DNA of 64,000 nucleotides from Salinimicrobium sp049680855 (GCF_049680855.1 NZ_JBMPGS010000004.1:186001-250000), one strand, 5' to 3'. Shown: positions 33,830 to 42,956, counted from the first letter of the stretch. Numbers and translations: made by a program. Notes: generated by a model from the sequence alone, not told the origin.

Positions 33830-34121
33830 AAATATTCAGCAGAAGGAACAGGACGGCAACGGAATGTTCTACATAGAAAAAGATGGCGATATTGTAGCCG
33901 AACTTACCTACAAAAAGATGGACAACGGCGTGATCACCCTTGATCACACCGAAACCGAACCGGACATGGAAGGGAAAGGGCTGGCGAGTGCACTAGTAAA
34001 ACACAGTGTGGAATTTGCCCGGGAAAATAATCTTAAAATAGATCCTTTATGCGCCTATGCTGCAAAACAATTTGAGCGTCACGAAGATTACCAGGACGTA
34101 AGAGTACAAGAAGAAAATTAA
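33822..34121 (+). CDS. Short GNAT-fold acetyltransferase (YidJ/DUF-type)
   Basis: A 99-residue protein from the ATG at 33822; the frame is open from 33765, but that part lies inside clpP. The sequence MFYIEKDGDIVAELTYKKMDNGVITLDHTETEPDMEGKGLASALVKHSVEFARENNLKIDPLCAYAAKQFERH matches the small GNAT family with the EGKGLASALV CoA loop and the C-terminal Cys (LCAYA) that replaces usual motifs. The substrate is unknown. Its 8-bp overlap with clpP suggests a joint role. Confidence 0.88.
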   Translation: MDKNIQQKEQDGNGMFYIEKDGDIVAELTYKKMDNGVITLDHTETEPDMEGKGLASALVKHSVEFARENNLKIDPLCAYAAKQFERHEDYQDVRVQEEN

Positions 34122-34522
34122 CTACCTCTTCAGGAAAGATTTATTTTAAAAATCAATTTTGGAAAATGTGCCGCTCTTTGATTTAGAAAGTTCGGCACAG
34201 CTTCTGAAGATAAAAGCTTCTTCGGCTCGCCAATTTATTCCAATACCAGTGGGTGCCTTCCCATGGCTCCCAAGCTAATAAATAATTAACTTTATCGGAA
34301 ATAATTGAAAATGTTAGCTGTCAAAAATGTGCTTTTGAGTCCTCATTTTTTCCTCTGAAGAACAAAAGATTTCAATTACTTTTGCGCCGCAAAACCCTGA
34401 ACTCCGGCAAAGAAACATCGCAAGAACACACAGCAACAAAGTCTTTAAAAATGGGTGATAATGAGTACTTTCTCTAAAAATTCCCACCAAAGAAACTTCA
34501 CCGGCACCTCTATAAAATAATC
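34122..34522. other. Intergenic region before the L,D-transpeptidase gene
   Basis: 401 bp without a gene. A divergent copy of the recurrent palindrome lies at 34321-34338 (TCAAAAATGTGCTTTTGA). A TACTTTTG box at 34377-34384 fits TAnnTTTG and would give a leader of about 130 nt. I saw no folded RNA or short gene in that leader. Confidence 0.45.
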
Positions 34523-36199
34523 ATGAAAAAGAAATTGACTTTCGAAAGCAACTTATTAAAAAACCTGATGCTTTTCACATTTTGTGGTATACTGCTTAGT
34601 TCATGCAATGAAGATCCTAAGTCCGCTGAAAGTGAAACATCTTCTGAAAATTCATTTTTTGATGGAGTTTTTAGCCGTGACACCTCCAAAGACCTTAATG
34701 TTACTTCCGAAGGAATCGCTGCAGTACTTGAAAGTGATCAATTGCAACTTCACCAGAGGGAAAAAGTTTTAGAATTTTATAAAAATCGGTCTAATGCGGC
34801 CGCCTGGAATAATTCTGAAGATAGATCTGCTTTTTTTGATGAATTAAAAAAAGCGCAGAATGAAGGGCTGGAATATAATGACTACCACGGGCAAAAGTTG
34901 GATGCACTCATGCAAGATCCTGCAAATCTTTCTATAGAAGTGCAAGCGAATCTTGAAATTCTTCTTTCAGATGCTTTTTTCGAATATGCATCTCACCTGT
35001 TTTACGGGAAACTCAATCCTGCCAGGATGTATAAACATTGGGGCGTAAACCGGCAAGATAAAGATTTCGAACCAATTTTAGCCACAGCACTTAAAAATGG
35101 GGAAATCCAGGAATCTTTAGCCAACCTGAAACCTAATCAACAGGTCTACAAAGACCTTAAAAAATCACTGGAGCAATATCGAGACATCAAGAACAAAGAA
35201 GAGGCTGGAATTACCAAAATAGAAAAAGGACCGGTTATAAAGTCGGGAGAAAAAAACGTTAGAATTCCTGCATTAGTGCAGCGGTTAAAGGAACTGGAAG
35301 TTCTGGAAAATTCATATACCTCACAAGACAGCACCTACGATAGCAGCTTACAGGAGGCGGTAAAGAATTTTCAGAAAAAAAAGGGGTTACAGGTAGATGG
35401 CATTCTTGGAAATTCCACGATACGCGAACTGAATATGACTCCCGAAGATCGCTACAATCAAATTTTAGCAAATCTTGAGCGCTGGCGATGGTATCCTCGT
35501 GATTTGGGAGAACATTATATTCTGGTAAATATTCCGGCATTTGAACTGGCAGTAGTACAGGATGGCGATACTGTTAGAAACCACGACGTGATTGCAGGTG
35601 CCAAAGCGCGACCAACGCCTGTTTTCAGTGATACTTTACAGTACATTGTAATCAACCCCGAGTGGACCATTCCTCCAACGATAAAAGAGCAGGATGTAAT
35701 CCCGTCGGCTTCTGCAGACCTGTCGTATCTTGAAAACAACAATATTTCAATCTATTCAAACGACGGCGAGCAGGTAGATCCTGCTGCTATTGACTGGAAC
35801 AATGATAACGTAATGAATTATAACTTTGTACAGGAATCGGGTCCGTCAAATCCTTTGGGGCGGGTGAAAATCATCTACCCCAATGATTATTTGATCTATT
35901 TACATGATACGCCTGCAAAAGCGTTGTTTCAGCAAAATTACCGGGCAGAAAGTTCAGGTTGCGTGCGTGTCGAAAATACCATAGATCTTGCTGCTTATGT
36001 CGTTGAAGACCAGGAATGGGACCTGGAGAAAATCAATCAAACCATTCATACCGGGAAAACTACCCAGGTTAAAATAAAAAGTCGCATCCAGGTGCACCAT
36101 TTTTACTGGACTGCCTGGAGGGACAATGGGAAAACTGTTTTTACCGAGGATGTTTATGATCTTGACCGGGAAGTTTATACTGCCCTTTTACAGGATTAA
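34523..36199 (+). CDS. YcbB-type L,D-transpeptidase lipoprotein
   Basis: A 558-residue envelope protein with a lipoprotein-like signal (LMLFTFCGILLSSCNED, Cys28). It has an N-terminal scaffold region and a peptidoglycan-binding domain (about 270-310, YDSSLQEAVKNFQKKKGLQVDGILGNSTIRELN). The L,D-transpeptidase catalytic domain has HDTPAKALFQQNYRAESSGCVRVEN carrying the catalytic Cys. It forms or remodels 3-3 cross-links in peptidoglycan. Its stop codon overlaps that of the next, convergent L,D-transpeptidase gene. Confidence 0.93.
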   Translation: MKKKLTFESNLLKNLMLFTFCGILLSSCNEDPKSAESETSSENSFFDGVFSRDTSKDLNVTSEGIAAVLESDQLQLHQREKVLEFYKNRSNAAAWNNSEDRSAFFDELKKAQNEGLEYNDYHGQKLDALMQDPANLSIEVQANLEILLSDAFFEYASHLFYGKLNPARMYKHWGVNRQDKDFEPILATALKNGEIQESLANLKPNQQVYKDLKKSLEQYRDIKNKEEAGITKIEKGPVIKSGEKNVRIPALVQRLKELEVLENSYTSQDSTYDSSLQEAVKNFQKKKGLQVDGILGNSTIRELNMTPEDRYNQILANLERWRWYPRDLGEHYILVNIPAFELAVVQDGDTVRNHDVIAGAKARPTPVFSDTLQYIVINPEWTIPPTIKEQDVIPSASADLSYLENNNISIYSNDGEQVDPAAIDWNNDNVMNYNFVQESGPSNPLGRVKIIYPNDYLIYLHDTPAKALFQQNYRAESSGCVRVENTIDLAAYVVEDQEWDLEKINQTIHTGKTTQVKIKSRIQVHHFYWTAWRDNGKTVFTEDVYDLDREVYTALLQD

Positions 36200-36951
36200 G
36201 CGCTCGTCTCGTTAAGATAGGTTGAATTATTCAGGTAATTTTGATCTGTATGGTAAATAAACAAAGCAGAATTACCTTTAATTAAATTAATAACCTTTTT
36301 TGTAAGTGCCTGGGGAATTGCAGGGCATCCAAGGCTACGGCCAAGTCTTCCGGTTCTTTTTACGAAGTCGGGATTGGCGTAAGCTGCACCGTGCATCACA
36401 ACATACCGGCTGCGGGCATTGCTGTTAAACTCTTCTTCCATTCCGTCAATGAAAAGAGAAAGTCCGTTCTTACCATAGTAGGTTTCTGCTGTAACGTAAA
36501 AACCAAGAGAACTTTGGAAAGAGCTGTTCTTATTCGAGAATTTCTTGGCCATTTTAAGGCCGGTATTTTTTCCATGAGCTACAAGCGTATTATAAAGCAC
36601 TTTATTTGTAGTCATATCAAGTACCCACATTCTTTTTTCAGCGGAAGAAAGACTGAAATCAATAATGGTCAAAATTTCATTTTTGATCTTTCCTTCATCC
36701 ACTAATTTAGCATAACCTGTTAAAGCTTTTATAAAAGACTCTTGAGAAGGCATGCTGATATTGTTTTTCGAAAACAGCTTATATAATTCCTTTCTTTCCT
36801 CTTCTGCAGAGAGAGGAGCTGTTGTTTCATCTGAAGTTTTTGAGACGGAAATTTCTGTGTTTTCTTTAGAAGATGCTGAAGTTTCGTAAGTTGCGGTGAA
36901 CGCAAAAGATACTGTTATAAAAGCGGCCAGTAAAAGAATTTTGTTTCGCAT
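36196..36951 (-). CDS. Murein L,D-transpeptidase catalytic domain protein (YkuD_2 type)
   Basis: A 251-residue secreted protein from the ATG at 36951, which begins a proper signal peptide (MRNKILLLAAFITVSFAFTA); the frame is open to 37011. The catalytic part has FSLSSAEKRMWVLDMTTNKVLYNTLVAHGKNTG and the active-site pattern VVMHGAAYANPDF..RTGRLGRSLGCPAIP with the catalytic Cys. Family members act on peptidoglycan in the periplasm. It is convergent with, and shares stop-codon bases with, the YcbB-type gene. Confidence 0.9.
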   Translation of the reverse strand: MRNKILLLAAFITVSFAFTATYETSASSKENTEISVSKTSDETTAPLSAEEERKELYKLFSKNNISMPSQESFIKALTGYAKLVDEGKIKNEILTIIDFSLSSAEKRMWVLDMTTNKVLYNTLVAHGKNTGLKMAKKFSNKNSSFQSSLGFYVTAETYYGKNGLSLFIDGMEEEFNSNARSRYVVMHGAAYANPDFVKRTGRLGRSLGCPAIPQALTKKVINLIKGNSALFIYHTDQNYLNNSTYLNETSA

Positions 36952-37226
36952 ACATTGATTTTTTTGGTTACGCATTATAATGTTCCAACAATGATACCAT
37001 AAATGTATCATAAAAAATTAACTCGCTGCAAATTAAATATTTAACATTCCAACACCTACTTAAAACTCCAAAAAACCTTTTTTATTGCACCAGCACACTA
37101 ACTTCAAGAGAATGGAGCAGAAAATATCATTTTTAGCACCCCCGGCCCTACTTTTAGAAAACCTTAAATAGCCCTTCCCTTCCATAAAGCGATTTGTTTC
37201 CTATCTTTACGGAAATATTTTTTTTG

Positions 37227-38744
37227 ATGGATAAGAAAGTAATTTTAATGATCCTGGACGGCTGGGGAATCTCTCAAGATCCTAAAACTTCTGCCATTGC
37301 CCAGGCAAATACCCCGTATATTGATTCTTTAATAAAAAAATACCCCACTTCGCAGCTTCGTACCGATGGTATGAACGTTGGCTTGCCCGAGGGTCAAATG
37401 GGAAACAGCGAAGTAGGCCATATGAACCTGGGTGCAGGACGAATTGTTTACCAGGATCTTGCGAAGATCAATCTTGCAGTGGAAAATAATTCTTTAATTA
37501 AAGAACCCGTTTTGGAAGCGGCTTTTAATTACGCCAAAACCAATAAAAAACCTGTACATTTTATGGGACTTTTGAGTGATGGTGGTGTTCATAGCCACAT
37601 CAATCATTTGAAAGGCCTTTTAAGTGCTGCAGAGGAATTTGGAATCGAAGAAAAATACCTGCACGCTTTTACAGACGGTAGAGATGTAGATCCATTTTCT
37701 GGTAAGGGTTTTATTAAAGAAATTGAAGAACATCTTGAAAAGACCAATGGCAAACTTGCTTCTGTTATTGGCAGATATTATGCGATGGATCGTGACAAAC
37801 GCTGGGAAAGAGTACAGCAGGCCTATGATCTTATCGTGCGCGGAAAAGGTGAAAAAACCACCAATGCTTTGGAAGCTATTCAGAAAAGTTATGATGATGA
37901 AATAACCGATGAATTCATAAAGCCAATCGTGCTTACCGACGATACCGGGAACCCTGTTGCCACCCTACGAGACGAAGATGTGGTGATCTTCTTCAACTTT
38001 AGAACTGACAGAGGTCGGCAGCTCACACAGGCGCTTTCCCAGGAAGATTTCCCCGATTACGGAATGAAGAAAATGCCTTTGTACTACGTCACGATGACCA
38101 TGTACAACAAGGATTTTAAGAATATTCATGTTGTTTACAGTAAAGACAATATTGAAGCAACTCTTGGAGAAGTATTGGAACGCACGGGAAAATCGCAAAT
38201 AAGAATCGCCGAGACAGAAAAATACCCGCATGTTACTTTCTTCTTTTCAGGAGGAAGAGAAGCTCCTTTTAAGGGCGAAAAAAGGATCATGGCAGCCTCT
38301 CCTAAAGTTGCCACCTATGACCTTCAGCCCGAAATGAGCGCCTATGAAATAAGGGATAAGATCGTGCCCGAGATCAACAGTAAATCGGCCGATTTTATAT
38401 GTCTTAATTTCGCAAATCCCGATATGGTTGGCCATACCGGCGTATTTGAAGCAGCTGTAAAAGCCTGTGAAACGGTAGATGAATGCGCAAAAGGAGTCAT
38501 AGAAGCTGCAATTGCGAATGATTATTCTGTTCTCGTAATTGCCGATCACGGGAATTCTGATATGATGATCAATCCAGACGGAAGTGCAAATACAGCACAC
38601 ACCACCAATCCCGTACCATTTATCCTGATTGATAAAGACGTAAAAGAAGTCAAAGATGGTAAGCTTGGGGATATCGCCCCGACTATTCTAAAACTCATGG
38701 GGATCGAAAAACCCCAGGTAATGACTCAAAATCCACTTTTTTAA
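37227..38744 (+). CDS. gpmI: 2,3-bisphosphoglycerate-independent phosphoglycerate mutase
   Basis: A 505-residue two-metal enzyme from the ATG at 37227; the frame upstream to 37194 is not family-like. Seen are VILMILDGWGIS, the phospho-Ser in QMGNSEVGHMNLGAGR, the HAFTDGRDVDP substrate loop, and the C-terminal metal motifs NFANPDMVGHTG, VLVIADHGNSD and AHTTNPVPFI. It interconverts 3- and 2-phosphoglycerate in glycolysis. The thioredoxin-fold gene follows after 2 bp and is probably cotranscribed. Confidence 0.97.
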   Translation: MDKKVILMILDGWGISQDPKTSAIAQANTPYIDSLIKKYPTSQLRTDGMNVGLPEGQMGNSEVGHMNLGAGRIVYQDLAKINLAVENNSLIKEPVLEAAFNYAKTNKKPVHFMGLLSDGGVHSHINHLKGLLSAAEEFGIEEKYLHAFTDGRDVDPFSGKGFIKEIEEHLEKTNGKLASVIGRYYAMDRDKRWERVQQAYDLIVRGKGEKTTNALEAIQKSYDDEITDEFIKPIVLTDDTGNPVATLRDEDVVIFFNFRTDRGRQLTQALSQEDFPDYGMKKMPLYYVTMTMYNKDFKNIHVVYSKDNIEATLGEVLERTGKSQIRIAETEKYPHVTFFFSGGREAPFKGEKRIMAASPKVATYDLQPEMSAYEIRDKIVPEINSKSADFICLNFANPDMVGHTGVFEAAVKACETVDECAKGVIEAAIANDYSVLVIADHGNSDMMINPDGSANTAHTTNPVPFILIDKDVKEVKDGKLGDIAPTILKLMGIEKPQVMTQNPLF

Positions 38745-38746
38745 AC

Positions 38747-39313
38747 ATGAAGACATTTACAATTGCATTAATGATTGCTGCGGCCATAGGTTGTGGTAAT
38801 ACGAATAAAAATAATTCAGAAAAGAAGGAACCTGTTGCAGAAATTGCTTCTTCGGAAACCGCCGAAAACCAGGAAACTATGTTGACCGGTGTGATCACCA
38901 AAAAAGACTTAAAGGAAGCACCTTACAGCAGCTGGTTTACTTCTTCTTACGAAGCCTATAAACCATCAGATGAAGAATTGCAGGTCATCAAAGAAAATAT
39001 AAATGGTTATACAATAGAAGCTTATATGGGCACGTGGTGTGTCGACAGCCGTCACGAAATCCCAAAGCTGTTCAAGTTACTTGAGGAAGCCGGTTATGAT
39101 TTGGACAAAATGCGGCTAGTGGCTGTAGACCGTAGCAAAAACATTCCTGAAGGTGTTGAAAATTCTGCTAGCATAGAAATGGTTCCTACTGTGATCTTTT
39201 ATAAGGATGGAAAAGAAGTAAACCGGTTTGTAGAATATTCTATAGGAAGCTTTGAGCAAGATATTGCTAAAATTGTGACTAATAAGGACTATTCCAATCC
39301 TTATTCGGATTAA
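38747..39313 (+). CDS. Thioredoxin-fold lipoprotein with a single active-site Cys
   Basis: A 188-residue protein with a lipoprotein signal (LMIAAAIGCGNT, Cys16). The C-terminal 110 residues have a thioredoxin fold (YTIEAYMGTWCVDSRHEIPKLFKLLEEAGYDLDKMRLVAVDRSK.IP..IEMVPTVIFYKDGKEVNRFVEY). The usual CxxC is CVDS here, so only one redox Cys remains. The cis-Pro (MVPT) is kept. It may bind or reduce mixed disulfides rather than cycle as a dithiol. It follows gpmI closely. Confidence 0.85.
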   Translation: MKTFTIALMIAAAIGCGNTNKNNSEKKEPVAEIASSETAENQETMLTGVITKKDLKEAPYSSWFTSSYEAYKPSDEELQVIKENINGYTIEAYMGTWCVDSRHEIPKLFKLLEEAGYDLDKMRLVAVDRSKNIPEGVENSASIEMVPTVIFYKDGKEVNRFVEYSIGSFEQDIAKIVTNKDYSNPYSD

Positions 39314-39388
39314 AGGGAAACAAATAAGGTTCTTTAAATTTAAAGAATCCCGCCTTTAATTTCGCTTATTCTTTTTTAATTTTGTGAA

Positions 39389-39799
39389 ATGCCTCATTTG
39401 TTAACCATAGCTGTAGACTTTGACGGAACGCTTGTTGAAAACAAATATCCTGAGATAGGAAAACCGATCATGTTTGCCTTTGAAAGCCTGAAAAAACTTC
39501 AGCAGGAAGGTCACCAGATCATTTTGTGGACCTACAGGAGTGGTGAAAAATTAGAGGAAGCAGTAGATTTCTGTAGACAAAAAGGAATTTCTTTTTACGC
39601 CGTCAATAAGAGCTATCCTGAAGAAGAATATGGAGAAGATATTAGCAGAAAAATCCTGGCAGATATTTTTATTGATGACAGAAACATTAACGGTCTACCG
39701 CCCTGGGGCGAAATATACCACCAGTTAACCAAAACAAAACCAGAAGTTCCCCAAGTGAAGAAGAAAAAAAAGGGACTATTGAAATTTATAAAAAAGTAA
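39389..39799 (+). CDS. BT0820-type HAD-like hydrolase
   Basis: A 136-residue small HAD protein with motif I AVDFDGTLVENKYP (nucleophile Asp), motif II LWTYRSG, and the distal acidic motif DIFIDDRNIN. It lacks a cap domain and ends in a Lys-rich tail. The substrate is unknown. It is one base before the map gene on the same strand and is probably cotranscribed with it. Confidence 0.88.
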   Translation: MPHLLTIAVDFDGTLVENKYPEIGKPIMFAFESLKKLQQEGHQIILWTYRSGEKLEEAVDFCRQKGISFYAVNKSYPEEEYGEDISRKILADIFIDDRNINGLPPWGEIYHQLTKTKPEVPQVKKKKKGLLKFIKK

Positions 39800-39800
39800 T

Positions 39801-40625
39801 ATGATCATTCCTAAGTCACGAGAAGAAATTGAACTTCTAAGAGAAAGTGCCCTAATTGTTTCCAAAACCCTTGGAATATTAGCGCCAGAAATCAAACCGG
39901 GAGTGACTACACTACACCTGGACAAATTAGCTGAAAAATTTATTCGTGACCACGGGGCCGAACCGGGTTTCCTGGGAATGTACGATTTTCCAAATACGCT
40001 TTGCATGAGTCCAAACGCACAGGTGGTGCATGGAATTCCAAATGATACTCCGCTGAAGGAGGGCGATATCATTTCTATTGACTGCGGAGCATTCAAAAAT
40101 GGCTTTTACGGAGATCATGCATACACTTTTCCCGTGGGAGAAATAGATCCCGAAACAAAAAGGCTGTTGCAGGTCACCAAAGAATCTCTATATGTCGGGA
40201 TTCGGGAATTTAAAGCCGGAAACCGCGTAGGAGATGTGGGATTTGCAATACAACAACACGCCGAAAAGAACAATTTTGGAGTGGTAAGAGAACTTGTAGG
40301 TCATGGCCTTGGCGCGAAAATGCATGAAGATCCCGAAATGCCTAACTATGGAAGAAGAGGCCGCGGCAAGAAGTTTATTGAGGGAATGGTAGTTGCCATA
40401 GAACCCATGATCAACGCCGGTACTAAAAACATTCACCAGCTTAAGGACGGCTGGACCATTTTGACTGCAGACAATAAGCCCAGTGCTCATTTTGAACATG
40501 ATGTTGCATTAATTGAAGGAAAACCTGAACTGCTTTCAACTTTTCAGTATATTTATCAGGCTCTTGGAATTGAGAGCGACGAAGAAGATGAATTTCGGGC
40601 CGCCAAACTGCAGCTAAATGGTTAA
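39801..40625 (+). CDS. map: Type I methionine aminopeptidase
   Basis: A 274-residue enzyme that removes N-terminal Met. Metal ligands are visible: IDCGAFKNGFYGDHAYTF (two Asp), VGHGLGAKMHEDPEMPNYG (His), VAIEPMIN (Glu) and AHFEHDVALIEG (Glu). The order and spacing match the family. It sits between the BT0820-type gene and an HNH/NUMOD4-like gene that overlaps its last 8 bp. Confidence 0.96.
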   Translation: MIIPKSREEIELLRESALIVSKTLGILAPEIKPGVTTLHLDKLAEKFIRDHGAEPGFLGMYDFPNTLCMSPNAQVVHGIPNDTPLKEGDIISIDCGAFKNGFYGDHAYTFPVGEIDPETKRLLQVTKESLYVGIREFKAGNRVGDVGFAIQQHAEKNNFGVVRELVGHGLGAKMHEDPEMPNYGRRGRGKKFIEGMVVAIEPMINAGTKNIHQLKDGWTILTADNKPSAHFEHDVALIEGKPELLSTFQYIYQALGIESDEEDEFRAAKLQLNG

Positions 40626-41181
40626 AAAATTTCGACAGGAAATATGGAAACCCTACCACAAAGAAACCTGGCAGGAACGTTTTCGTTATTCCATTTCCAA
40701 CTACGGAAGAGTAATTAGTTTTGTTAAAAATCCAAAAGGAGAATTGATAGGCGGTGGAAAATCGCAAGGCTTTCTCACTTTTGTAGCCAATCTCAAAACC
40801 GGCAAAAAGCAAGCCTGTTACATTCACCGGGTGGTGGCAGAATTATTCCTGAAGAAAAAAGAAGGTGATAAATTCGTGATCCACAAGAATTACATAAAAA
40901 CTGACAACCGGGTTAACAACCTGGCCTGGGTTACCAAGGATGAATGGACTGCCCACCAACAAGGAAATCCGCAGGTGAAGGAGAACAAGATCAAGCGAAA
41001 AGTAGGTACTATAAAATGTTATTCTAAGCTTACTTACGCACAAGCCACCATTCTTAAGAAAAAATTACTCGATCCTAACCGTAAGACACGTATTCGTGTG
41101 CTGGCGAAACAATTTGGCGTTTCCGAAATGCAACTTTACAGGATCAAATCGGGCGAAAACTGGGGCGAAATCAAGGTATGA
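40618..41181 (+). CDS. NUMOD4/HNH-like protein with C-terminal helix-turn-helix
   Basis: A 187-residue protein. The N-terminus EIWKPYH..FRYSISNYGRVISF is NUMOD4-like. The middle part IHRVVAELFLKKKEGDKFVIHKNYIKTDNRVNNLAWVTKDEWTAHQ is an HNH_3-type domain in which the usual NH(I)DG centre reads IHKNY, so nuclease activity is doubtful. The C-terminus ARKTRIRVLAKQFGVSEMQLYRIKSG resembles the helix-turn-helix of homing endonucleases. It overlaps map by 8 bp and the methyltransferase by 4 bp (ATGA), so it is embedded in a housekeeping operon rather than an intron or phage. DNA binding is likely; its role is unknown. Confidence 0.75.
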   Translation: MVKKFRQEIWKPYHKETWQERFRYSISNYGRVISFVKNPKGELIGGGKSQGFLTFVANLKTGKKQACYIHRVVAELFLKKKEGDKFVIHKNYIKTDNRVNNLAWVTKDEWTAHQQGNPQVKENKIKRKVGTIKCYSKLTYAQATILKKKLLDPNRKTRIRVLAKQFGVSEMQLYRIKSGENWGEIKV

Positions 41182-41945
41182 TCAAGAAGGCTTTTAAACT
41201 GGTTCTCAACTCCATTCCCAGACCTTTACTTATTAAATTCAGTTATGTTGCCAGACCTTTTTTGGAACTTTCCCTGCGCGGCAACAAAGTGACCGATCCC
41301 ATTGACGGCAAAAGCTTCTCAAAATTCCTTCCTTACGGCTACGAACAGCAGCGTGAAAATGTTTTAAGCCCTTCCACCCTATCCCTGGAACGACACAGGC
41401 TCCTATGGCTTTATTTAAAGCAGGAAACGGCATTTTTCAAAGAACCTTTAAAGGTTTTACATTTTGCTCCGGAACAGGCATTTTATAAGCGTTTCAGAAA
41501 ATTAAAAAACCTGGATTACACCACCACAGATCTTCACTCTCCGCTTGCCGATGTCAAGGCAGATATTTGCAACTTACCTTTTAAAGATAGTACGTACGAT
41601 TTTATACTTTGTAACCATGTTCTCGAACATATTCCAGACGATGAGAAGGCCATGCGGGAAATTTACAGGGTAGTGAAGCCCGGTGGCACTGCTATTCTGC
41701 AGATTCCCCAGGATCTAAGCCGAAAACACACTTTTGAAGACGACAGCATTACCGATCCTAAAGAGCGGGCAAGAATCTTTGGCCAATACGATCATGTAAG
41801 AATTTATGGGCGCGACTTCTTTGACAAGCTTCGGAAAATGGGTTTCAGGGTGGAAGAAGTAGACTACACTTCACAACTTTCTTCAGAAGAAGTGGAAAAG
41901 TACCGGTTAGCAAAGGGAGAAATTATCCCGGTTTGCTTTAAGTAG
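41178..41945 (+). CDS. Class I SAM-dependent methyltransferase
   Basis: A 255-residue cytosolic protein with the methyltransferase-11 type core: VLHFAPEQAFYKRF in place of the usual GxGxG loop, DYTTTDLHSPLADVKADICNLPFKDSTYDFILCNHVLEHIPDDEKAMREIYRVVKPGGTAILQIP. The substrate is unknown; the family is often near surface-polysaccharide or lipid genes. It overlaps the HNH/NUMOD4-like gene by ATGA. It is convergent with apbE with no gap between the stop codons. Confidence 0.88.
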   Translation: MIKKAFKLVLNSIPRPLLIKFSYVARPFLELSLRGNKVTDPIDGKSFSKFLPYGYEQQRENVLSPSTLSLERHRLLWLYLKQETAFFKEPLKVLHFAPEQAFYKRFRKLKNLDYTTTDLHSPLADVKADICNLPFKDSTYDFILCNHVLEHIPDDEKAMREIYRVVKPGGTAILQIPQDLSRKHTFEDDSITDPKERARIFGQYDHVRIYGRDFFDKLRKMGFRVEEVDYTSQLSSEEVEKYRLAKGEIIPVCFK

Positions 41946-42956
41946 CTACAGGTCTACCAGCACTTCGCGAAAACCTTCAGAAGCGAACTTTTTAGTTGTA
42001 CCCTGCTCGTCAAAAATCAGGTAAACATCCACATTTTCTAGCGTTTCAAGAACTTCCACGCTTCGCTCCATGCCAAGGGCCATAAATGCCGTGGCATAGG
42101 CATCGGCAAGGGCACAGTTTTCAGCCAATACAGAAACGCTCAGCAAATTGCTCTTTTCGGGATACCCGGTGAGCGGATTGATAGTATGCACATAAACAGT
42201 TCCCGTCTCAGGATCTCTTCGGAATTTGCGATAATTTCCCGAAGTGGCCATGGCACGATTCACCAACTGAACGCCGGCAGTAAGCGTCCTTACTCCTTCC
42301 TCCTGGTTAGGATCATCTATACCTACGGTCCAGGCCGAATTCTTCCGAAGATTTTCACCCTTTGCCAGCAGTTCCCCCCCCAGTTCTACAAGGAAATTAT
42401 CCACATTTCTTGAGTTCAGGTAATGACCAATAAGATCTATAGTATAACCTTTTGCAATTGCGTTAAAATCTAAATAAACTTCCGGAAATGCCTTTTTCAC
42501 CTGTCCTTCTGGAGAAATAGAAATTTTGTTCAATCCAACAAATAGCATAAGAGAATCTACGGCTGCACTGTCAACCACTTTCAGGTTTTTTTCGGGCCCG
42601 AAACCATATATGTTCACCAAATCACCTACCGTAGGATCAAAATAGCCACCGCTTTCAGTATTCACCTGCTGAGAAAGGTTAAAGACATTCCTGAACAAAG
42701 TATCCACCTTTACTAATGAATCCCCACGATTGATCCTGGAAATATCCGATTCGGGCAAATAGGTGCTCATTGATTTATTCACCACTCGAAAAATGGAATC
42801 AAGAGCTTCTTCCAGAGCGATATCTTCTTCAGAAAAATAATTTATACTATAAGTGGTCCCTAAAGCTTCTCCCGAAACATTTTGCTGCTCATTACCGGTG
42901 TTATTACATCCTGAAAGAACAGCAAGTATACCTGTCAAAAAGAGTATTTTTTTCAT
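41946..42956 (-). CDS. apbE: FAD:protein FMN transferase ApbE
   Basis: A 336-residue lipoprotein (LTGILAVLSGCNN, Cys16), periplasmic-facing. It has GEALGTTYSINYF, YLPESDISRIN, GGYFDPTVGDLVNIYGFG, YLDFNAIAKGYTIDLIG, NFLVELGGELLAKG and the metal-binding NCALADAYATAFMALG. It attaches FMN to Thr in NqrB and NqrC. Its position just downstream of the nqr genes fits. The 119-residue gene lies 3 bp upstream and is cotranscribed. Confidence 0.95.
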   Translation of the reverse strand: MKKILFLTGILAVLSGCNNTGNEQQNVSGEALGTTYSINYFSEEDIALEEALDSIFRVVNKSMSTYLPESDISRINRGDSLVKVDTLFRNVFNLSQQVNTESGGYFDPTVGDLVNIYGFGPEKNLKVVDSAAVDSLMLFVGLNKISISPEGQVKKAFPEVYLDFNAIAKGYTIDLIGHYLNSRNVDNFLVELGGELLAKGENLRKNSAWTVGIDDPNQEEGVRTLTAGVQLVNRAMATSGNYRKFRRDPETGTVYVHTINPLTGYPEKSNLLSVSVLAENCALADAYATAFMALGMERSVEVLETLENVDVYLIFDEQGTTKKFASEGFREVLVDL

